A stretch of DNA of 64,000 bases. It comes from Chitinophaga silvisoli. GTDB taxonomy: Bacteria > Bacteroidota > Bacteroidia > Chitinophagales > Chitinophagaceae. The notes beneath the pieces were generated by a model. The model saw only the letters and a program-made list of their open reading frames with translations, was not told where the DNA came from and made no database searches. Positions 34,711 through 44,304 of this stretch are shown piece after piece (positions within the stretch are counted from its first letter, which is position 1; the number at the start of each line of letters is the position of its first letter). Position numbers and translations under genes: made by a program. The DNA lies in contig NZ_QTJV01000002.1 in assembly GCF_003412465.1 (NCBI RefSeq), positions 744,001-808,000 on the forward strand, read 5' to 3'.

Positions 34711-36933
34711 TTATGATTTAATCCCCAGCATTTTCATTACAATTGGAATACCCTTCTCCGCTCTTTCTGTATCGAAATGTACTTCGACAGAAGCCGCCGC
34801 AGGTCCGCCACCTATGCCACTCTTAGCTTTCTCTCCCAGCTTCCTTCTCTCAGGTTTACTAAACCCTGAAAACGTTCTCCTCAATAAAGGCAGGAGTTGT
34901 GTAAACGTATCCTGTTCCAGCTGATTCATCCAGTTATTCACAACCGTCCACAAATCGTTATCCACCAATAATAAGGTACCACTCCCTTTCAGAAATCCTT
35001 CCAGCCATGCTGCGGCTACAGCAGGAGCATTGGCAGTAGACATGGCATAGCTGAATGCCTTCACTAATTCAGCACCTGTAATCTGTCTGTGATCGGATAA
35101 TAAGCGGGTAGCATATCCTGCTATGACAGGAGCGGTGTTATTATTATGAGCGATATAAGATAATGTCTGTGTCCATTGTGCAGTCAGGTCATCCTGTTGT
35201 AATAATAGGATTGCATCGTTCATGTTGTAGAACAATTCTAATAACTGTAATGCAGCATCTTCTGCAAGACTTGTACAGGCAGCGGGTAAACTGATGCAGA
35301 TACGCGTGATCATCCCATTGATGATACCTTCTACCAGTGCAGCGTCCGTTTTACGTACGTTTCCATATCTGCTGATCTGTACCAGGTTAGGTAATACCGT
35401 CATGAGCTGCATCACATCGCCGGTAGCGGCGGCCAGGTTATTGATCTGCTGAATCAATAAATCGATCGCGGCATCCAGTTCTGCAGGAATGGCGCTTTCC
35501 AGCAGGGTACATACTTCTTTCAGGTTGTCTGCTGCGTGTGCACGGTATTTCACATAGCTGTTAGTCGCTTCTTCGACAGTGTTCCCCCAGCTTCCTCTTT
35601 CGATGATATCAATAGATAAAGACGGATCCCATTGCAAGCGCCATTGTTCCTTGAAAGTACCTCTGCCGGATACATCGTAGCGATCTCCCCATTTAATACC
35701 TAACAATTCCAAACGATGTAAAAAGATGCTTCGTTCCAGGTCATTTTCCTTCCTGAGATCTAAGGTGTAATCTTTGAAATCGGCAGTCTGCGGTAAACGC
35801 AGTTTCTTTTGCAGCTTTTCGATATCTGTTTGTAAAGGAGGACGGGGTACGTCGATAGGTACTTCTCCGATCTTATCACTGACGATCAATGCTTTTTCAA
35901 TCAGTTTGACGAGGATGTCTTCACCATTGCAAAGCACACTCAAGGTAGCTTCATTCAGTTCTTCCAATCCTGCTCTTGGCAATCTGCGCAGAGAGGCCAG
36001 TGCATTTGCCAGGCGAACAGCTTCCATTACATGCGCTACCGAGATATCTTTTTGTTGTTCCCTGAACAGTCTTGCTACGCGGGCCATCCATCTGGTACCA
36101 TCATCAGTGGGATGATGCCACAGGTGTTCATACCATCCGGGGGAATTAATACCTGCACCATAACCACTGGTATAACTCAAACGGTTGTATGTCCATGGCA
36201 CCCATGATACTGCTGTTTTAACTTTTGGCAATCCTTTCAGCAGATCATTGTCATCTTTTGCCTTCGGCATATGTGCCAATGCAGGGGCATGCCATGCACC
36301 GCATATTACAGCGATTTCTGTATACATTTCCTTTTCTGCCTGGCGGATGGTTTTACGCATCCATGCTTCACGCAGTTGTTCTTCCCTGTCATAGGGAAGT
36401 GGTAGGTCAGTGCGCAGGGCGTGCATGCCTTCGGTGATAGCATCGAAGACCTGCTCTTCATCCTGGCGGTATTCAAACTCATGTTCCCACCAGGTTTCTT
36501 CTTCCTCAAAGCCTGCGGCAGCGGCCAGCCATGCAATAGGATTTCTCCTGAGTGTTTCCGCATCGGGAATCACAACACTGTTATTCAAAGAGGAATCGGC
36601 AGCAGGTTGATGGCGCAGTTCAAACTGATGTGCCATTGGCAGGTCCATGAACTTAACGGGGATCTTATGCTTTCTGGCATAGAGAATTGCCTGCCATTCG
36701 GGGGAGAATTCCGAAAATGGATAGAACACTGCTTTCTTTGGATCGTCGGGTTGGAATACAAGGATGGCTACCGGAGGTTTCAGGTCATCATGTCCCACCC
36801 ATTCCAGTATAACGTCAGCATCTGGCGGGCCTTCTACGAGCACGATGTCCGGTTTTATCTTTTCCAGGGCAGCGCGTACTCTCCTGGCAGAACCAGGGCC
36901 ATGGTGCCGTATGCCCAGTATATGAATTGACAT
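34711..36933 (-). CDS. DUF5682 family protein
   Basis: 740 residues matching DUF5682. The N-terminus has GIRHHGPGSARRVRAALE (about residues 7-24) and DIVLVEGPPDAD (about 30-41), with VICGAWHAPAL about 200 residues later. This pattern of an early His-Gly-x-x-Ser, an acidic VEGP and a later Gly-x-x-His resembles the TraB/ChaN/EreA-type enzymes and hints at a metal-binding or hydrolytic fold (inference). The C-terminal half is helical and repetitive. It starts 9 bp after the MoxR gene and is followed by vWA. Confidence 0.8.
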   Translation of the reverse strand: MSIHILGIRHHGPGSARRVRAALEKIKPDIVLVEGPPDADVILEWVGHDDLKPPVAILVFQPDDPKKAVFYPFSEFSPEWQAILYARKHKIPVKFMDLPMAHQFELRHQPAADSSLNNSVVIPDAETLRRNPIAWLAAAAGFEEEETWWEHEFEYRQDEEQVFDAITEGMHALRTDLPLPYDREEQLREAWMRKTIRQAEKEMYTEIAVICGAWHAPALAHMPKAKDDNDLLKGLPKVKTAVSWVPWTYNRLSYTSGYGAGINSPGWYEHLWHHPTDDGTRWMARVARLFREQQKDISVAHVMEAVRLANALASLRRLPRAGLEELNEATLSVLCNGEDILVKLIEKALIVSDKIGEVPIDVPRPPLQTDIEKLQKKLRLPQTADFKDYTLDLRKENDLERSIFLHRLELLGIKWGDRYDVSGRGTFKEQWRLQWDPSLSIDIIERGSWGNTVEEATNSYVKYRAHAADNLKEVCTLLESAIPAELDAAIDLLIQQINNLAAATGDVMQLMTVLPNLVQISRYGNVRKTDAALVEGIINGMITRICISLPAACTSLAEDAALQLLELFYNMNDAILLLQQDDLTAQWTQTLSYIAHNNNTAPVIAGYATRLLSDHRQITGAELVKAFSYAMSTANAPAVAAAWLEGFLKGSGTLLLVDNDLWTVVNNWMNQLEQDTFTQLLPLLRRTFSGFSKPERRKLGEKAKSGIGGGPAAASVEVHFDTERAEKGIPIVMKMLGIKS

Positions 36934-36942
36934 AATATGCGT

Positions 36943-38019
36943 TTACAGGTCCCGGAATGCCCGGTAAATATCTTTCCACTCATCTCTTGTTTTGATGACA
37001 GTCTCCAGGTATTCCTGCCATACGATTTTATCCTGCACAGGATCCTTGATCACTGCACCGATGATGCCTGCAGCCAGGTCTGCTGCTTTGATAGCACCAT
37101 CCCCAAAATATGCTGCCATGGCCAGCCCGTTGTTTACTACAGAAATGGCTTCGGCAGTGCTCAGCGTGCCGCTTGGTATTTTGATCTTGGTCTTGCCGTC
37201 GGCAGTGATGCCGCTGCGCAGTTCACGGAAGATGGTCACAATGCGACGGATCTCTTCCAATGCCGGTTTCTCTGCCGGCAGGTCCATTACTTTCTCATAG
37301 CTTTCTACTCTTCTCTTCACGATGTCGATCTCTTCTTCCATGTTGTCCGGAACAGGTAGAATAACGGTATTAAAACGGCGTTTTAAGGCGCTGGAAAGAT
37401 CGTTTACACCTTTGTCCCTATTGTTGGCTGTAGCAATGATATTGAAGCCTTTCTGAGCCATTACTTCACTGCTCAGTTCCGGTATAGGCAGTGTTTTTTC
37501 GGAGAGGATGGTGATAAGGGTATCCTGTACATCGGCACCGATACGGGTCAGCTCTTCGATACGGGCAATTTTACCATCTTTCATAGCACGCATTACAGGT
37601 GTTTCCACGATTGCCCCGGGGGTAGGACCTTCTGCCAGCAGACGGGCGTAGTTCCAGCCATAACGGATAGCTTCTTCACCGGTACCGGCAGTACCCTGTA
37701 CAATCAGGGTTGAATCTCCGCTGATTGCAGCAGCCAGGTGTTCACTCACCCAGCTTTTGGCAGTACCAGGCAAACCATATAGGAGCAGTGCACGGTCGGT
37801 AGTCAGGGTGGCTACAGCGATCTCCATCAGGCGGCGGTTGCCAATGTATTTGGGTTGAATTTCAAATCCATTTTTCAGTGTACCACCCATGAGGTAAGTA
37901 ACTACTGCCTGTGGGGATAATTTCCACATATAAGGACGCTTTTCAGTATCCTGCTTTTGCAGTTCTTCCAGTTCCTGAGCGAACAGTTGTTCGGCGTGTT
38001 GACGTAAAATGTTGGACAT
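36943..38019 (-). CDS. MoxR-family AAA+ ATPase
   Basis: 358 residues. Walker A GLPGTAKS is at residues 82-89. The Walker B position reads ARIEEL, with Glu-Glu in place of the usual Asp-Glu. Sensor 1 is ATANNRD and SSALKRRF is the MoxR-type arginine stretch. MoxR ATPases act with vWA partners to remodel or insert metals into clients. Genes on both sides are only 9 and 22 bp away, so it is the core ATPase of this operon. Confidence 0.92.
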   Translation of the reverse strand: MSNILRQHAEQLFAQELEELQKQDTEKRPYMWKLSPQAVVTYLMGGTLKNGFEIQPKYIGNRRLMEIAVATLTTDRALLLYGLPGTAKSWVSEHLAAAISGDSTLIVQGTAGTGEEAIRYGWNYARLLAEGPTPGAIVETPVMRAMKDGKIARIEELTRIGADVQDTLITILSEKTLPIPELSSEVMAQKGFNIIATANNRDKGVNDLSSALKRRFNTVILPVPDNMEEEIDIVKRRVESYEKVMDLPAEKPALEEIRRIVTIFRELRSGITADGKTKIKIPSGTLSTAEAISVVNNGLAMAAYFGDGAIKAADLAAGIIGAVIKDPVQDKIVWQEYLETVIKTRDEWKDIYRAFRDL

Positions 38020-38041
38020 TTTTATCTGCTTAAAAAGGTGA

Positions 38042-39517
38042 TCATTTTGTATTTGAGAAAGATTTATTGATCGCAGCCTTGCAGGTCAATAATCTTTTGA
38101 TATGTTCGGTTGTATTCTTCCAGGTAGCCTGGTAGGCGGGGAGTTCAGGTGTAAAACTTTCCAGTTCGCCCGCGATTAGCAAGGGGATATTCTGTATCTG
38201 TTTATCAAAGAAATTACGGTTGTACTGGTAAGGATTTTTAGCGATCCATTTGAACAGTTCCCGGGTGATGGGCAGACCCCATTCATAATCTCTTTCACTA
38301 AGAATGCGGATGATGAATTGTGCTTCTTTTTCAAGGAATCTGAGAGCATAAGCTTCCATATCATGAACGGGTAATATTTTCATGGCATCCATGTAGAAGT
38401 CTTCACCTTCTTTTATTATCAACCGTAACCAGTCCAGGTCCCTGAAACGGCTGGCGGCCATACCTAATGCCTGTATGAATTTTTCTGTGAGCTCTGTATT
38501 ATTAAAATAGGAAAGTACACCTTTCTTATCCGTTTGCAGATAATCTTCCCACCATGCAGGAGGTACATAAGCAGTGAGCTGATAGAGAATGAAAACATCA
38601 TCATTTGTATTTTTTGAACTGCTTATTAACTGTATTCCTGAATCTGCAATTCTTTTATCAGAAGGCAATTGCAGGTGGATGTCCAGCGACTTTTTATTGA
38701 GCAATCCTTTTTTGGCAGGAGTGATGCTTTGTTTTAGTAACTGCCAGTAAGCCTGTGTAATAGATGATGTGGGTAACTGTTTGAGTAGTTCCCAGGTTTC
38801 ATTTTTCACTTTGGTGCTTTTATCTGTGAGCAGTGTTTCCAGCCAGGGTACATCTTCTTCACTGGCATTGATCTTTAATACCTCCAGTAATTCAGCCCGG
38901 GTAGCTGCGTTTTCCTGTGACCATGTTTGGTGCAGCCACTCTCTGGCCTGTGCAGGATTTTCCTGCCTGATGGCAGCAAGCACCTGTTTGCGTTCTTCAA
39001 GTGCACCGGTTTGCCAGCGTTCTTCAGTGGTTTCTATCTTTTTGAAAGCCCATGCAGGATTGAGCTGGCCGAGCCATTCACCTCTTTTGCCACCAACAGT
39101 GAGGGCCAGGTTTCTCCATTGTTTTTCCTTGATGGCCATATCCATCAGGGTAGGAATGAATTCAGGAGGAGCGAGTTGCCGGGCGGCTGCGCAGGCTTCC
39201 ATCCAATAGAGGATGAGTGCCTGTAAACCCATGTCGATAGCGGTTTGCAATGCCTGGCATGCAGCAGGACTGCAATAAGGCAATAGTTCGTCAGGAGCAG
39301 CTTCCAGGGTGACACTACTATCCTGTAGTGCGGTGACACCACTCTGGCGGTAATTAAGAGCAAGTGCGGCGAGGTGTAGAAACTGTGTTTCCACATCCAG
39401 TGATTTGTCTCCCAACACGGTATCAGCTATCGCGGATAAAGCAGGGGGTAGATCGTCTTTGCGCAGTTGTTTTTTGCCTGTACCTAACAGGACGGTGTTA
39501 ACAATATTATTCCACAT
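38042..39517 (-). CDS. DUF5691 family protein
   Basis: 491 residues assigned to DUF5691 from its conserved context beside SWIM, MoxR, DUF5682 and vWA genes and from the opening WNNIVNTVLLGTGKK. The body is alpha-helical and resembles HEAT-type repeats (for example WLETLLTDKSTKVKNETWELL). No catalytic motif, signal or membrane segment is visible. It may be a scaffold between the zinc-finger protein and the ATPase (inference). Gaps of 16 and 22 bp to its neighbours. Confidence 0.75.
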   Translation of the reverse strand: MWNNIVNTVLLGTGKKQLRKDDLPPALSAIADTVLGDKSLDVETQFLHLAALALNYRQSGVTALQDSSVTLEAAPDELLPYCSPAACQALQTAIDMGLQALILYWMEACAAARQLAPPEFIPTLMDMAIKEKQWRNLALTVGGKRGEWLGQLNPAWAFKKIETTEERWQTGALEERKQVLAAIRQENPAQAREWLHQTWSQENAATRAELLEVLKINASEEDVPWLETLLTDKSTKVKNETWELLKQLPTSSITQAYWQLLKQSITPAKKGLLNKKSLDIHLQLPSDKRIADSGIQLISSSKNTNDDVFILYQLTAYVPPAWWEDYLQTDKKGVLSYFNNTELTEKFIQALGMAASRFRDLDWLRLIIKEGEDFYMDAMKILPVHDMEAYALRFLEKEAQFIIRILSERDYEWGLPITRELFKWIAKNPYQYNRNFFDKQIQNIPLLIAGELESFTPELPAYQATWKNTTEHIKRLLTCKAAINKSFSNTK

Positions 39518-39533
39518 AAGTTTTGTCCCGCGA

Positions 39534-40829
39534 TTACAATAGTTTATAAGAGCCGTTATGCCATGCGCCTAAAGGTTCATATTGTTGTTCTTTGCCCAGT
39601 ATTGCCATGTTCAGTGGTTTTCCTCCACTGAGGGCGAGGAGTTTCCAGATGTTTGGATAGCCGGCTTTCAGAGGCATCAGTCTTTCTTCCCGATCCTTGA
39701 GCCACCATTGCAGGTTGTGTTGAACAGGGGTGAGTTGCTGTACGATGTAAGGTCTTTCACTGCGCACAGGCATCTGTTCGAAGAGTGCTGTTTCGGTAGC
39801 TGTGACCTGTGTCCATCCTTCCAAACCTGTTACTTCAGGCAGGGAGATATTGGATACAGGGTATTTGATGATGGCTCTGAGTGGTATGGGAGAAGGAAAG
39901 TAAACGAGTTCTCCCTGTAGTGCAATGCCGGGGGTGATGAGTACTTCAGGTCTTGTCTGGTTCCGGACATAGAATTGAAGTACCAGTGCCGATTGCCGGC
40001 TATGTTGCCCATAGAGCCAGTAGCGTTCAGTGGTGAGGTTTTCTTCTTCAGTCGTCTGTTTACTCAGCACCAGCCAGCTATCCTTAATACCAGTCTGTTG
40101 TTTGAGTGCTTCCTGGTTTTGTGTAAAGCCGATCAGGCTACGTAGTTCCTGTTGAAGAGGTTCATCTAAGTCAGCACTTTGCGTATAGCCTTGTACAACG
40201 AGATAGATGCGTAATAACTGGTCGAGAAAGGAGAGTTGCCAGCCTTCGCTATAGAAGTTTGTTTCGCCCAGTGCGCGCACCATTCCTGCGAGGCCGGAGG
40301 CTTGTGCATCGACCATTCTTCTCGCCATATTTTCCCAGTAGGCATCGCCTTTTTCAGGGATCTGCAGGAGGCCATTGCGCACGATGTCTTTCATCCAGAG
40401 CATGAGTTCTGTGATGCCATCGGCTACTTTTTGCTGGCGTGCCTGTAGTCTTTTTGCCTGTGCGTTTTCGTCTACGGGTTTATCTGATTTTTCGACTTTC
40501 TTTTCAGCGCGTTTGGATAGCCAATCACTCACCCATGCAGGAGGAGTATTGTCCGTGAAGGTATCTTTCTGACGGGCATAAAGTAGCATGAGTCCTATAC
40601 CATGTTTGCAGGGGAACTTGCGACTGGGGCAGCTGCATTTGAATGCTACGTTTATGATGTCTACCTGGGTTTGATACGGCTTGCTGCCGCTGCCCTGGCA
40701 TTCCCCCCATAAGGCATCAGTGTTGGCACCTTTGCTTACCCATTTTCCCGGACTGGCCAGTGCGGATCCCGCTTTACGGGAAGCGTCATCCGGGGCTAAA
40801 CCTATTACATGTTCTTCTGTCAGGAGCAA
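39534..40829 (-). CDS. SWIM zinc-finger protein, first gene of the MoxR/vWA operon
   Basis: 431 residues. A SWIM zinc finger C-x-C-x6-C-x-H is at C65, C67, C74 and H76 (FKCSCPSRKFPCKHG). SWIM fingers bind DNA or proteins. The rest has no recognised domain. The start is TTG at 40829; I found no in-frame ATG before the zinc finger, and the next methionine is beyond it, so a TTG start is the best choice but uncertain. It is followed by DUF5691 after 16 bp and preceded by a small membrane protein gene 17 bp away. Confidence 0.82.
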   Translation of the reverse strand: MLLTEEHVIGLAPDDASRKAGSALASPGKWVSKGANTDALWGECQGSGSKPYQTQVDIINVAFKCSCPSRKFPCKHGIGLMLLYARQKDTFTDNTPPAWVSDWLSKRAEKKVEKSDKPVDENAQAKRLQARQQKVADGITELMLWMKDIVRNGLLQIPEKGDAYWENMARRMVDAQASGLAGMVRALGETNFYSEGWQLSFLDQLLRIYLVVQGYTQSADLDEPLQQELRSLIGFTQNQEALKQQTGIKDSWLVLSKQTTEEENLTTERYWLYGQHSRQSALVLQFYVRNQTRPEVLITPGIALQGELVYFPSPIPLRAIIKYPVSNISLPEVTGLEGWTQVTATETALFEQMPVRSERPYIVQQLTPVQHNLQWWLKDREERLMPLKAGYPNIWKLLALSGGKPLNMAILGKEQQYEPLGAWHNGSYKLL

Positions 40830-40846
40830 TGGAGTAGATATTATGA

Positions 40847-41185
40847 TTATACAAAAATGAGCGAATACAGCCGGATATAAATTATTGTGATATACACCAG
40901 CAGGATAACAGCATTCAGTACCAGCAGCCAGTTGAAATCAATAACGGTGTATTTCTTTTTGATCACCAGCACGATCAGGGTAAGCAGACCTGCAAAGAGC
41001 AGTGCAGGGGCTATCAGTGTCATTTTATTAGGGATGACGAAGTGTGCGTTTTCCAGTCTTTTACTCCAGGGTTGTTCACCTGTGATAAAAGGGAGTGCGC
41101 CTACAAAAACGATGATGACAAATAAACGGATGGCCGACTTTGCTGCAATTTTACTGATCTTAAGAGCCCTTGTTTCCTTTTCCAT
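40847..41185 (-). CDS. Small membrane protein of unknown function
   Basis: 112 residues with three hydrophobic segments (around LFVIIVFVGALPF, MTLIAPALLFAGLLTLIVLVI and LVLNAVILLVYITIIYI). No family recognised. It lies 20 bp after the CruF-like gene and 17 bp before the SWIM gene on the same strand, so it may belong to the same transcript as either. Confidence 0.6.
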   Translation of the reverse strand: MEKETRALKISKIAAKSAIRLFVIIVFVGALPFITGEQPWSKRLENAHFVIPNKMTLIAPALLFAGLLTLIVLVIKKKYTVIDFNWLLVLNAVILLVYITIIYIRLYSLIFV

Positions 41186-41205
41186 GATTGATTAATTAGT
41201 GGTCA

Positions 41206-42120
41206 CTAAGTTCGGGATTTAGTATTTAAAATCAATAGCCAATGGATAAGCGTTCCCACTAATAAGCTCAGTACGCTGAGGATGGTCATCAGGATATTTT
41301 CCTGAGCGAAGCCACCGATGAATAGCCAGCAGAAAAAATAGAGGTGAAACCAGGCAGGAACGAGCCAGGTGATGAAGGGTAGGTTGAGTGGATGTCGTTT
41401 CATTTTATAGATCTCAATTGCTGTTAGTATTGCAAAGAAAAGGAGGGTAAATACTAACTTATCTGCGCTCAGGATATTAAAATGATTTTTTAGGAAAAAA
41501 GATATGGGGAAGAGGGTGACGTACAAGGCGACTTGTGAAATGAGAATGGCAAGGATGGGAATCGCTGCTTTCCAGATGCGGGTCTTTTCGAGATAGCGGG
41601 AAAAGAGGGAGTAGAAGAATACAACACATAGCCAGCCGTAGAAATTACCCCAGGGTACGCCGAAGTATTGGGCGCTGAGGGCAACGGATGGATTGATGAT
41701 CGTTTCCCAGTTCCAGTGCCACATATGGAGGCGGTAGGCCACTACATCCATGCTCCAGTCTATGCTTAAAGCGAGTAATGCTTCCATGGCGGCTGCGGGC
41801 CAGCTGCGCATATGCATGCTTTCGGTGATGAGGCGGGAGGTATACATGATGATGCCCCAGCCTGCGCCGATACCTACAGGGATATCGCGGATCATGAGGA
41901 GGAAGTGGCCGTAGCGGTAGCCGGCATTAGCCCTGACGTTTATGTATTCAAGGAGGAGGCCAAAGCCGAAGCCGCCGAGGAGGTAAGCAAGTTTGGAAAT
42001 GCCTTGTTTCCAGGCATGGTATAAACATAGGAGAAAGAGAATGTACATGCATATCTCGGTAAGGGGATAGCAGAAAGCAGGGGGATAGCCGTAAGGCATA
42101 TCGGCGAATGGACGATTCAT
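41206..42120 (-). CDS. Carotenoid biosynthesis-like membrane protein (CruF/DUF422 family)
   Basis: 304 residues with about eight transmembrane helices. DWSMDVVAYRLHMWHWNW followed by FGVPWGNFYGWLCVVFF is typical of the carotenoid biosynthesis (CruF, carotenoid 1,2-hydratase-like) family. No other carotenoid gene is nearby, so the substrate is open. It is the first gene of a same-strand run that continues into the SWIM-MoxR-vWA operon with gaps of only 17-20 bp. Confidence 0.75.
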   Translation of the reverse strand: MNRPFADMPYGYPPAFCYPLTEICMYILFLLCLYHAWKQGISKLAYLLGGFGFGLLLEYINVRANAGYRYGHFLLMIRDIPVGIGAGWGIIMYTSRLITESMHMRSWPAAAMEALLALSIDWSMDVVAYRLHMWHWNWETIINPSVALSAQYFGVPWGNFYGWLCVVFFYSLFSRYLEKTRIWKAAIPILAILISQVALYVTLFPISFFLKNHFNILSADKLVFTLLFFAILTAIEIYKMKRHPLNLPFITWLVPAWFHLYFFCWLFIGGFAQENILMTILSVLSLLVGTLIHWLLILNTKSRT

Positions 42121-42213
42121 TTTTATGGGATTTGAAATGGCCTGCGGCAGTAAGAAAGAATCATATTGTCCGGCTGTAGCCTGGCAGAGAAACTCCTTTA
42201 GCAGCAGAACGAA

Positions 42214-43512
42214 TTATAGTTCTCTATTCATATAAGAAGTCTTCCTGGTATCCCTCAAAAATACATACACCAACAATGAAACAAACACGCACACCGTGAC
42301 ATACCAATAATACCATGACTCATGGCCGATATTCTTACAATAAAGTGCAATATACTCCGCTGTACCTCCAAAGATCGCCACCGTCAAGGCATAAGGCAAA
42401 CCCACACCCAATGCCCGGACCTGCGAAGGAAACAACTCAGCCTTCACCACTGCATTAATAGAAGTATACCCACTTACAATCAGCAGGGCAGTTAATAATA
42501 AAAGAAACGCTGTGGTCTCCGTGCTGGCATGGCTCACCGCAGTCAGGATAGGTACTGTAAATAAGGTACCGGCTACCCCGAAAGTAATCAGCAATGGTTT
42601 GCGTCCTATCTTATCACTCAGCCATCCACAGAGAGGTTGTATACATGCATAAATAAGCATGAGCCAGAAGGTAAGCACAGTAGATCTCTCCTTGGTAAGA
42701 TGTACGGTATTCACCAGGAACTTCTGCATATATGTCGTGTAAGTATAGAAGGCGAGGGTACCACCCATTGTTAAGCCTACTACAGTCAGGATAGCTCTGG
42801 GATGTTCATTGAATAATACTTTTAGCGAACCCCGTTTTTCATCGCCTTTCTTCACAGAAATAGTTTCCTCCATATGGCGGCGGATGATGAGTGCAAAGAG
42901 GGAGAGGAGGGCACCGATTACAAAGGGAATCCGCCATCCCCAGGCATGCAGCTGATCAGGTGTGAGAAATACTTTCTGCAATATTAACTGCACTCCCAGT
43001 GCAATGAGTTGACCACCTATAAGGGTTACGTATTGAAAGCTGGAATAAAAACCTCTTTTATCGGGAGTAGAGATTTCACTCAGGTAGGTAGCAGATGTAC
43101 CGTATTCACCCCCTACACTCAGGCCTTGCAGTAAGCGGGCCAATAACAATAATATGGGGGAAAATAAACCGGCAGTCTGATAAGTAGGAGCTACCGCAAT
43201 CATAAGACTCCCCAGCGACATCAGCAACACAGATAATGTCATGGCCGTTTTGCGACCTGTACGATCAGCTATGGTACCAAAGAGCCAGCCACCAACCGGG
43301 CGCATGAGGAAACCAACGGCAAAGATGGCTGCCGTATCCAGTAGCTGAGCAGTAGGATTCCCTTTGGGAAAAAAGGAAGGAGCAAAGTAAATTGCAAAGG
43401 CAGCATAGGCATACCAATCGTACCATTCGACGAGGTTGCCGACAGAACCGGTGAAGATAGCCCTGATACGAAGAAGTGTGGTCATTGATCCCTTGTGCGA
43501 GTCGATAATCAT
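42214..43512 (-). CDS. MFS transporter, MHS (metabolite:H+ symporter) type
   Basis: 432 residues with 12 predicted membrane helices. VGNLVEWYDWYAYAAFA at the N-terminus and FGTIADRTGRKTAM between helices 2 and 3, with DKIGRKP in the second half, mark the MHS family (ProP, KgtP, ShiA relatives). It probably imports an organic acid or osmolyte with protons; the substrate cannot be told. An alternative start is the internal ATG at 43485. It is divergent from rpiA and 93 bp upstream of the CruF-like gene. Confidence 0.88.
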   Translation of the reverse strand: MIIDSHKGSMTTLLRIRAIFTGSVGNLVEWYDWYAYAAFAIYFAPSFFPKGNPTAQLLDTAAIFAVGFLMRPVGGWLFGTIADRTGRKTAMTLSVLLMSLGSLMIAVAPTYQTAGLFSPILLLLARLLQGLSVGGEYGTSATYLSEISTPDKRGFYSSFQYVTLIGGQLIALGVQLILQKVFLTPDQLHAWGWRIPFVIGALLSLFALIIRRHMEETISVKKGDEKRGSLKVLFNEHPRAILTVVGLTMGGTLAFYTYTTYMQKFLVNTVHLTKERSTVLTFWLMLIYACIQPLCGWLSDKIGRKPLLITFGVAGTLFTVPILTAVSHASTETTAFLLLLTALLIVSGYTSINAVVKAELFPSQVRALGVGLPYALTVAIFGGTAEYIALYCKNIGHESWYYWYVTVCVFVSLLVYVFLRDTRKTSYMNREL

Positions 43513-43589
43513 AATGAGGTCTAAGGTGGATCGTAAAAATAAGGCTTATATTGCTGTACACTAGCATTAAATTTCTAAAGAGTCATACA

Positions 43590-44264
43590 ATGGATGCAAT
43601 CACAAAAGCGAAGAAAGCTGCCGGCGAAAAAGCTGCTGCTTTGGTACAACCAGGGATGCTGGTAGGATTGGGTACAGGATCTACCGCTTACTGGGCGATC
43701 GAAAAGATCGGTCAGATGGTAAAGGAGGGATTGAATATCCAGGCAGTGGCAACTTCCATTGCTTCGGAAAAGCAGGCGTTGGCACTGGGGATCCCCATTA
43801 CCTCATTCAGCGAGATCCAGCAGCTGGACCTGGACATTGATGGGGCAGACGAAATCAGTGAAGAAGGGCAACTGATAAAAGGCGGCGGTGGTTCCCTGCT
43901 CCGGGAAAAGATTGTGGCACTGGCCAGCAGGCACCGTGTGATAGTAGGTGACGAAAGAAAATATGTAAAGACGCTTGGGAAGTTTCCATTACCGATAGAA
44001 GTTGTACCTTTTGGCTGGGAGCTGGTATTCAAAACACTACAGGCCCTGCAGGGACATCCTACACTCAGAACGAAAGACGATCAGCCTTATATTACGGACA
44101 ACAGCAATTACATTATCGATTGTTCATTTGGCGTAATCCGTGAACCGGAGCAGCTGCATCAACAATTAAAAACACTAACCGGCGTTGTAGAGACGGGCCT
44201 GTTCCTGAATCTGAAACCTACAGTGATCATTGCCTATGAAAACGGAGACGTAAAAACCATCTGA
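43590..44264 (+). CDS. rpiA: Ribose-5-phosphate isomerase A
   Basis: 224 residues from the ATG at 43590 (MDAITKAKKAAGEKAA); the frame extends 13 codons upstream but those residues are not RpiA-like. Signature motifs GLGTGSTAYWAI, DGADEIS and KGGGGSLLREKIV are all present. It interconverts ribose-5-phosphate and ribulose-5-phosphate in the pentose phosphate pathway. It is followed by the methyltransferase-like gene 40 bp on. Confidence 0.96.
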   Translation: MDAITKAKKAAGEKAAALVQPGMLVGLGTGSTAYWAIEKIGQMVKEGLNIQAVATSIASEKQALALGIPITSFSEIQQLDLDIDGADEISEEGQLIKGGGGSLLREKIVALASRHRVIVGDERKYVKTLGKFPLPIEVVPFGWELVFKTLQALQGHPTLRTKDDQPYITDNSNYIIDCSFGVIREPEQLHQQLKTLTGVVETGLFLNLKPTVIIAYENGDVKTI

Positions 44265-44304
44265 GGTGATTGAGCATCAGACCTATTGAAAAACCTGCAT
44301 CTTT

